Source: Mesostigma viride (taxonomy: Eukaryota > Streptophyta > Mesostigmatophyceae > Mesostigmatales > Mesostigmataceae). Taken from it: a DNA stretch of 64,000 nucleotides. A program made the translations under genes and the position numbers. Position 1 is the stretch's first letter. Each line of letters starts with the position of its first letter. This document shows, in pieces, positions 57,201 to 64,000 of the stretch. The stretch is taken from assembly GCA_009746045.1 (NCBI GenBank), contig RPFO01000891.1, positions 839,199-903,198 on the forward strand, given 5' to 3'. Below the pieces are notes generated by a model. The model saw only the letters and a list, made by a program, of their open reading frames with translations. It had not been told where the DNA came from and ran no database searches.

Positions 57201-57876
57201 TCGGTTTGGAATTCAATGCTACCGATACGAATTCATCCTTCGCGGTCAAAAAGCCCCCCAAAACTGCGAATTTACTGCGGCTATCACGAATTCTATTTCA
57301 TTCCGCGCGACGAAAAAATGCATTTTACCCCCCATGCCGATGGCAGTAAAAGAAAGCAGCGATATTGTAAATCAGCTACTTTCCGCCACAAACCAACATC
57401 ATTAAATCATCGTCTTCAACATTCGAGCATTTTTTTGGCATTTCTCTAGCCTTACATCGCTAGTTTCGCCTAAACGCAGTCGCCATGGCCACTTCCGCAA
57501 GGGGTGCGCGCACCGTGCACCCACTTTTCACAGTACGGCTGGTACCACGAATTTTTTGGCGCGGAAAAAATTCGGCGCGCCACGTCCCCTTAAGAAGTTG
57601 GCATGCGCCCTTTGCATGACTCAGCGTCCATTTCTTATGTCTTCCTTTCTCACGTATTTTTTTTGCGCCCTCTCCATCACGATGTGGGCGCCGTTGCCAC
57701 TTGGCGTTCCCCACAGCCTCCAGATTGTGTCAGAGGCATTCGACGGCGTGCCCATCGTGAAGAGGCATCGAATGGTCTACGAGCTCTTGGCAGAGGAGCT
57801 GGGGCCAGGGAAGGTGCACGCGCTGGCCCTGAAGACAAAGACCCCAAAGGAGCTGGAGAAGGGAAACCCCTCCTAA
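54214..57876 (+). CDS. BolA-family protein, organelle-type (copy B)
   Basis: Three exons, 54214-54479, 54743-54790 and 57717-57876, phases 2 and 2, 157 residues. It aligns with bolA-A over its whole length, with identical intron positions. The BolA core is intact: SINDKLTKALKPALLVIDND, SHKHAGH across the first junction, GNPEGKADAETHF (exon 2), SLQIVSEAFDG, KRHRMVYELLAEEL and VHALALKTKTPKEL (exon 3). These last motifs are closer to the family consensus than those of copy A. The N-terminal 60 residues (Ala- and Arg-rich, no early acids) again look like a transit peptide. The second intron is 2,926 bases because a TTAA-flanked element (55019-57589) sits in it. Without the element and one TTAA it would be about 351 bases, close to the 414 of copy A. 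AATAAA at 58039-58044 is a possible polyadenylation signal. Confidence 0.9.
55019..57589. mobile_element. TTAA-flanked DNA element (piggyBac-like ends), copy 1
   Basis: A 2,571-base insertion in intron 2 of bolA-B. It is flanked by TTAA on both sides (55015-55018 and 57590-57593), with short inverted ends GGGGATGTGCC (left) and GGCGCGCCACGTCCCC (right); the first nine bases match as GGGGAYGTG. TTAA duplications are diagnostic of piggyBac-type transposition. No long transposase frame is present. A weakly conserved minus-strand frame at 57140-56796 has a counterpart in the second copy. A younger MITE is nested at 56055-56353. Confidence 0.8.
56055..56353. mobile_element. 299-bp MITE, TA-flanked, nested in the TTAA element
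   Basis: Terminal inverted repeats CCGTAGTGGCTCTTATAT and ATATAAGAGCCACTACGG, extending with few mismatches to about 26 bases and flanked by TA on each side, as in Tc1/mariner-type MITEs. The corresponding position in the inverted second copy of the host element (about 61850) lacks it, which confirms insertion. Related fragments lie at 51710-51824 and about 50340-50450. Confidence 0.87.
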
Positions 57877-58670
57877 GGAAATATGTCGACAACCACCAGA
57901 GGCGGCGTGAGACAGCCATCACATGGATGGCCTTGGCTGCCTCACTCAATTTTGCTACCCGGTTTTCAGTTCCCGTGTTCTTGGGCACACACTTAATTGT
58001 TATATGTATATATTTTCCCACGTAAGTTGATATGTGTGAATAAATAATGAACTCATTCATTACACACAACCCGGTTGGGGAGCCGCAGGGCATTTACCCT
58101 CGCATTGATGTGAAGAAACCTCTTTGTCCTTGTTTTGTTGATTATTCCCCCCCTCTCCCCCCTTTGAACTTTTTTTATCTTATCTAGATAGACCTTTTTA
58201 TAAATTTGCCTTCTTCTGTTCTTTATTTTCGTCTCCATGCGCTCTCTCTTTCCATCCACCGCCCGGTTAGCCAAAGTTCTTTGTGTTTGCCAGCCGGCCG
58301 GTCTCCCTTCATGCAGGTCTTCCTACAGACGGCCACACGGCTTCCGCAATCTTCACGCCTTTCCTCTCAGACAACTTCCCTAGTCCTCACAGGACGTTGG
58401 ACGGCCTTGCGTCTGGAGACTAATAGTTGTCAACTACTAATCTAACCCTTTCTAACTTGTTAGGCTAGGGGCCCCCAGAGCCCCCTAGACCGAGCGCTCG
58501 GGCCTTGGGGCCGACTGGGCGGCCTACGGGCTATCCATGCAAGTGACGTGCATTTCACTACCTAGAGAAGATCTTTTTGTTGATCGATTCAATCAGTCAG
58601 AAGGTATTGGAAGTGAAGTTTTCGATTGGGCCTTTATGTTACAACGTGTTCAGGGGAGCTAGGGCTGCAT
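57877..58670. other. bolA-B 3' flank and intergenic region
   Basis: No further gene seen. It has AATAAA at 58039, a T-rich stretch at 58140-58260, and CGGTTGGGGAG at 58072, which resembles the dispersed CTCCCGTTGGGGAG motif. Confidence 0.5.
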
Positions 58671-59907
58671 TCATTCACTCACTCATTCGTTCGTTCGTTC
58701 GTTCGTTCGTTCGTTCGTTCGTTCGTTCGTTCGTTCGTTCGTTCGTTCGTTCGTTCGTTCGTTCGTTCGTTCGTTCGTTCGTTCGTTCGTTCGTTCGTTC
58801 GTTCGTTCGTTCGTTCGTTCGTTCGTTCGTTCGTTCGTTCGTTCGTTCGTTCGTTCGTTCGTTCGTTCGTTCGTTCGTTCGTTCGTTCGTTCGTTCGTTC
58901 GTTCGTTCGTTCGTTCGTTCGTTCGTTCGTTCGTTCGTTCGTTCGTTCGTTCGTTCGTTCGTTCGTTCGTTCGTTCGTTCGTTCGTTCGTTCGTTCGTTC
59001 GTTCGTTCGTTCGTTCGTTCGTTCGTTCGTTCGTTCGTTCGTTCGTTCGTTCGTTCGTTCGTTCGTTCGTTCGTTCGTTCGTTCGTTCGTTCGTTCGTTC
59101 GTTCGTTCGTTCGTTCGTTCGTTCGTTCGTTCGTTCGTTCGTTCGTTCGTTCGTTCGTTCGTTCGTTCGTTCGTTCGTTCGTTCGTTCGTTCGTTCGTTC
59201 GTTCGTTCGTTCGTTCGTTCGTTCGTTCGTTCGTTCGTTCGTTCGTTCGTTCGTTCGTTCGTTCGTTCGTTCGTTCGTTCGTTCGTTCGTTCGTTCGTTC
59301 GTTCGTTCGTTCGTTCGTTCGTTCGTTCGTTCGTTCGTTCGTTCGTTCGTTCGTTCGTTCGTTCGTTCGTTCGTTCGTTCGTTCGTTCGTTCGTTCGTTC
59401 GTTCGTTCGTTCGTTCGTTCGTTCGTTCGTTCGTTCGTTCGTTCGTTCGTTCGTTCGTTCGTTCGTTCGTTCGTTCGTTCGTTCGTTCGTTCGTTCGTTC
59501 GTTCGTTCGTTCGTTCGTTCGTTCGTTCGTTCGTTCGTTCGTTCGTTCGTTCGTTCGTTCGTTCGTTCGTTCGTTCGTTCGTTCGTTCGTTCGTTCGTTC
59601 GTTCGTTCGTTCGTTCGTTCGTTCGTTCGTTCGTTCGTTCGTTCGTTCGTTCGTTCGTTCGTTCGTTCGTTCGTTCGTTCGTTCGTTCGTTCGTTCGTTC
59701 GTTCGTTCGTTCGTTCGTTCGTTCGTTCGTTCGTTCGTTCGTTCGTTCGTTCGTTCGTTCGTTCGTTCGTTCGTTCGTTCGTTCGTTCGTTCGTTCGTTC
59801 GTTCGTTCGTTCGTTCGTTCGTTCGTTCGTTCGTTCGTTCGTTCGTTCGTTCGTTCGTTCGTTCGTTCGTTCGTTCGTTCGTTCGCTCGCTCGCTCGCTC
59901 GCTCGCT

Positions 59908-59938
<31 letters not shown>

Positions 59939-60042
59939 TCGTTCGTTCGTTCGTTCGTTCGTTCGTTCGTTCGTTCGTTCGTTCGTTCGTTCGTTCGTTC
60001 GTTCGTTCGTTCGTTCGTTCATTCATTCATTCATTCATTCAC
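58671..60042. repeat. (TTCG)n tetranucleotide array, about 333 copies
   Basis: Uninterrupted TTCG from about 58686 to 60020 except for one homogeneous block of seven CTCG units at 59882-59912. ATTC units stand at both ends. Every unit has a CpG. The array has no stop in any frame on either strand, so it produces spurious frames of 450-560 codons (Arg-Ser-Phe-Val or Glu-Arg-Thr-Asn repeats). Confidence 0.98.
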
Positions 60043-60612
60043 GCGCCGGCTTCCAATCGGCCGGCAGGTCACGAGGTACCAATTACTGTGCACATCCCTG
60101 TTTGATGCACAGCAAGAAGGGGGCATGGGACCCCCCCCTTGTCTCGTTACCTTGAAAGGCATGTGCACAGGCCACAGGTTCAATCACTGCGCATTCTCAC
60201 TGGGAGAGTCTAGCAACTGCTGCATGCGGGTACGTGCATGCAGTAAAACTTCAACATAGCAAAAGTACAGCGGGTGCAGTAGCGCTGCCCCACGTTGCCC
60301 CTGGTGGCCACATGCAGATCTAGGACTCGTGCAGAGGCTCCGGTTTGGGCCGGAGCTAGAGTATTGGGTTAAGGCGGCCTCTAGCTCCCGGAGCTAGCCT
60401 TAGGGTTTTTAGGGGCATACCCGGCCAGGGTTCACAAAAAAAAAAAACAGGCCGGTTCAGTTGGGCTGCACAGGGTAGGGCTGCATTGTCGACTACCAAG
60501 GAGACAACCAGCGCAGGCCAGAAATCTATGCCCCACATGCTGGGCACCCTGTCGAAGACTGCACCGCGTTTTTTAACCAGTTGCTCGACCTTGAGTGCTC
60601 AACATTAATTAA
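60043..60612. other. Spacer, no gene seen
   Basis: It contains the dispersed AGGAGACAACCAGCGCAGGC end at about 60499-60520, a poly-A run at 60437-60448, and a GGAGCTAGAG/CTCTAGCTCC inverted repeat near 60352-60400. Confidence 0.5.
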
Positions 60613-60616
60613 TTAA

Positions 60617-62095
60617 GGGGACGGGACACCCCCGAATTTTTCGGCGCCAAAAAATTCGCGCCGGAACCGAAGGTCACAAATTTCACGTGCACGGTGCGCG
60701 CACCCTTGCGGAAGTGGCCATGGCGACTGCGTTCAGGCGAAACTACCGCACTAGGGCAGGCGACATGCAAAAATTTTACTCGAATCTAAAAGGCGATGAG
60801 TTTATTATGTTAGTTTGTGGTGGAAATAAGGTGGTTTACAATATCGCTGTTGTTTCTTTATGCCATCGGCATGGGGGGTAATCTGAATTTTAATTTGGTC
60901 GCGCGGAATGAAACAGAATTCATGATAGCGGCTGTAAAATCGAGGTTTCGGGGGTCTTTCTGACCGTGAAGCAGGCATTAATATCTGTTGCATCGAACTC
61001 TAAACCGATCTGGTGCTTTTCGCCAGATTTTCGGCCATTATCGGTAGGTAATTGTTCAGACCTGCGCAGTGCGTGTCTGACCTGTCCATGGAAGAACGGC
61101 TGTTGTTGCGCGCCTGGGCGAGGGATTTACGAGGGCAAGGTACAGATTTGTCGTGAATGTTATCTGCTATCAGCGCTTTCTTCTATGAGCTCATCGTTCG
61201 AGGTTTTTTGCGTTCTTTTGGGGCAGTTTCTGCCAGCTAGCTCGCCGTCGCTTGCCGTTGTGTTGTCGAATACCTGGCAGCTTTATATTGTTTTCGTTGA
61301 TGTCGTGATCAGGGCGCCGCTTCAGTCGCAGCCTATAGCTCTTCGGGAAGGTATAGGGCATTTCATAAAACGTGTTCTGGCAAGGATGTTGTGCGTATGG
61401 ACGCTTCTTGTTGTTTGAGAGTGACGCACCCTCTCTTCGCAGGCCGCAGCGGCATCACAGCGCTCATGCGCCGAAGGGCCACCAATGGTTTCTTTGCATT
61501 TTATCGTGCAGGGATGGAAGTGTTATAGTGATGATGATGTTGGAGATATTGCATTTGTGTGACTGCATGTAGATAGCTGCCACCAGTGGTTGTCTGAGCT
61601 TTCCTTTGTTATGATGATGTGACAAAACTACAATGTGCTGAGCCAACCATGGTTGACATGCATGACTGCATGCAAGCTATAATATATACAATGTTCCTAC
61701 TTGGTTCCTTGCCCTCCATAGTCCCAGTTTGTCATCCATGCCTGGGAGGACAGTTTAGGAGGTGTTGTTGTGTTGATTAGCTTGGTTTGCATCAACCTTA
61801 TACACTCTAACCTGGGAGAACATAGGAAATGCTGCTTAGGCATGTTAGGGCTACCATCGTCAAGGCTATGCACATATTTACAAGGCTGGCCATGCTGGAG
61901 GGATGATGAAGACCGTATGAGGTGCGTGGCCACTGGCCACCCCTTTGTACTTTGTAAACATACTCAGCATGGTTTTGGTGCATGTTGGATGGCATATGAT
62001 CTAAGTGGCACTGTGGGGTTACTAACTTACTGAGTGGTCCTTAGCACTGACCTTGTCAGGTGGTCATATCGGAAATCCATCCTGAATGCACGTGC
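60617..62095. mobile_element. TTAA-flanked DNA element, copy 2, inverted and truncated
   Basis: Begins GGGGACGGGACACC directly after TTAA (60613-60616) and is the reverse complement of about 55860-57589, minus the nested MITE. Homology fades near 62095, so the far end (about 850 bases relative to copy 1) is missing. A plus-strand frame at 60966-61418 with PWKNGCCCAPGRG and YEGKVQICRECY has a partly matching frame in copy 1 (IASREG, KRVLARMLCVWKLLVV). This could be a decayed coding region, but I cannot assign it. Confidence 0.78.
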
Positions 62096-62289
62096 CACGA
62101 GCCACGAGCCACGAGGTAGCCATGGCTGACGGCGGAGCTCATAACTTTTACGTTTGAGCACCGAATTCTGCAGTGAATATCACTATCGCTTCGTCTTTCT
62201 AAGAGTCACGCACATGCTGATATAATTTTCCGAATCTAAAACGCAATATATGACAAGCACACGTCCTTTGACGCAACGCAGTTTAGCGG

Positions 62290-64000
62290 ATGCGCTCGGC
62301 CATAAAAATGCGGCAGCTGCGGCTGCAGCTCCGGCAGGCAGCGGTGACACCGGCTAGTCGTGCACTGGTGGTCGCCCAGCAACCTCCCGGGCTTAATGCC
62401 TCGCCATCGGCATCGCCTGACCCGAAACGCACCCGCCCAGCCGACAAAACAGGAGGGTCTTCACGCCCCTCGGAACCGCGCTGCCGGCTCCAACCCAGTT
62501 TCCAGGTCGATGATCACGACTGGACCAACATGTCTCCGTCCGATGCTCTGTGGTGCATCTTCTTCGGGGACTACGCCTCGCTTTACGTACGACCTGTGCC
62601 TCCATCTCCACGACAACAATCGCCTCCTCCTCCCTGACAGGGCCGCCGCTGGAACAACATCAGCACGCTGTTCGGGTGCGCCCGCCCCCAAGTCCAGCAC
62701 ACCATCCTCAACTCGATCCCTTCTCCAGCGCTCTGACGGCGAGATATCTGGGCTCCATCCATCCCCGCCCCCGCCCTCCGTTCCATCCTCACGGAAGCCT
62801 TTCAGCAGCACGTGACCCCCCTTGCTGCTGACGTCGCAGCAATGGGTGGTCCGCTGGCTGCTGAACTTCCTCACCTCACCGCCACCTCCACTGCCATTTC
62901 CGCCTCCACTGCCGACATCAAAGCCCAGCTCCTCGACCTCGACCACCGCCTTCAAGCCACCGCCAACGCCCTTGAGAGCTTGCATGACACCGCCGGCCTC
63001 ACCGCCCAGGCGGTGAAGGACATCGCCGCCCAGCCGGCGCCTGCTGGCCCGGCCGGCGATGCTCCCTCCACCTGGGCAGCACACCACCTCCACCACCTCC
63101 ACCATCTCGGCACAACTCAAGCAACAAGCCCTAGCTCGACCTTCGCGAGGAAGCCGACGTCATCGCCCGGCGCAGCCACAATGTCATCGTCAAGCACTTC
63201 GACCAGCTGGCAGGTGAGACCTCCACGAGCCTTCTTGAGGCATTTAAGCGCGCCATTTTTGCCCCCATGTTACTCACTGGTGAGCTGGACATGTCGGCTG
63301 TCCGCCTCCCCCGCGCGCGGGGGAAGGCTGGCCCGGCACCCGTGCTCCTCACCTTTAAGTACATGGCGGACAAGCTGGCGTTCCTTAAATGCCGCAAGAA
63401 GCTCTCGGACACTCCGACGCTTCACGCTGCATCTTGGACGCTCCATCGGGGAGCTTTGGCCCCCCAAGCCCCTCACCAGGTCACCTTAACCGAATCCTCC
63501 ATCCGCTCACTCTTTAAGGAGGCCCTCGAGCAGCGCGCGGCCCCCATTGCTGCAGATGTGGCGGCCATAGTAGGCGGCACGCTGACTGCGCCGAGCTTCC
63601 CCTCCTCTCCACCGCCACCTCCACCATCTCCACCGCCACCTCCACCCCGGCTCCTCGCCTCCTCCACCACCACCACCGCCACCTCCGACGCCATCACCGC
63701 CCAGCTCCGTGACATCGACCAGCGTCTTAAGGACAACGCCATCGCTATCGAGGTTCTGCAGAACACCGCAGGCCTCACCGCCGAGGCGGTGAAGGACATT
63801 GCCGCCAAGCCAGCCCCGGCTGGCCTCAGTGGCCGGCGATCGATGCTCCTCCCATCACCACCTGGGCAACATACCACACCATTCATCATCTTCATCCACC
63901 TGGGCACAAGGATAGACATTTCCATCACCATTCATCTTCATCATCCTGAACGACTCGAACACGCGGACAACTGATCAATAACGGCAGCGGGCTCGAGCTA
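62290..64000 (+). pseudogene. Retrotransposon ORF1-like region with duplicated module, frameshifted
   Basis: Coding-like sequence in several frames. Two homologous modules follow one another: about 62800-63070 (AADVAAMGG, then AQLLDLDHRLQATANALESL and AGLTAQAVKDIAAQPAPAG) and about 63500-63840 (AADVAAIVGG, then AQLRDIDQRLKDNAIAIEVL and AGLTAEAVKDIAAKPAPAG), both with a short coiled-coil-like stretch. Between them 63140-63450 reads VIVKHFDQLAGETSTSLLEA, RLPRARGKAGPAPVLLTFKY and KLAFLKCRKKLSDTP. This resembles the RRM-like domain of LINE ORF1 proteins. The end (63895-64000) matches the repeat at 50536-50630. Frame changes suggest decay. The 3' end lies beyond the window. Confidence 0.55.

Noticed and set aside
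58577-60259. Two plus-strand and two minus-strand frames of about 450-560 codons through TTCG repeats
   Set aside because: The tetranucleotide has no stop in any frame, so the length carries no information.

Overview
The window is eukaryotic nuclear DNA. Four multi-exon genes can be assembled by hand with GT-AG introns and matching phases. They lie among many simple-sequence arrays and transposable-element remnants. High-GC exons, an intron-rich layout, a tubulin-type cytosolic carboxypeptidase, a long coiled-coil protein of ciliary or centrosomal character and two organelle-type BolA genes fit a flagellated green alga best. This is an inference, and I cannot name the species.

Layout. 1-25.5 kb: a coiled-coil gene on the minus strand, at least 19 exons, whose introns hold most of the satellites, including a 6.1-kb array of a 30-bp unit at 10.6-16.7 kb and a hAT-like element at 3.76-4.26 kb. 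26.2-29.3 kb: about 345 copies of a 9-bp unit. 29.3-32.1 kb: intergenic. 32.16-44.5 kb: a cytosolic carboxypeptidase of the CCP6/AGBL4 type on the minus strand, 14 coding exons plus a possible upstream one, predicted to trim polyglutamate side chains of tubulin. 45.38-46.58 kb: bolA-A on the plus strand, divergent from the carboxypeptidase. 46.8-54.0 kb: a repeat-rich spacer with a (CCCA)n array, several palindromes, a degenerate reverse-transcriptase fragment, MITE pieces and a 5'-truncated LINE bounded by a 16-bp target-site duplication. 54.21-57.88 kb: bolA-B, a paralogue whose second intron contains a 2.57-kb TTAA-flanked element that itself contains a 299-bp MITE. 58.67-60.04 kb: a (TTCG)n array. 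60.62-62.1 kb: a second, inverted and truncated copy of the TTAA element. 62.3-64.0 kb: a frameshifted retrotransposon ORF1-like region running off the end.

The least expected signal is that both large genes repeatedly carry diverged copies of their own exon-intron junctions (last or first 15-35 bases of an exon with its splice site) inside the adjoining intron. I count about ten clear cases. Together with tandem arrays close to splice sites, they suggest that introns here grow, or arose, by local tandem duplication across splice junctions. The very long open frames inside the arrays follow from repeat periods divisible by three, or from the lack of stop codons in any frame, and are not treated as genes.
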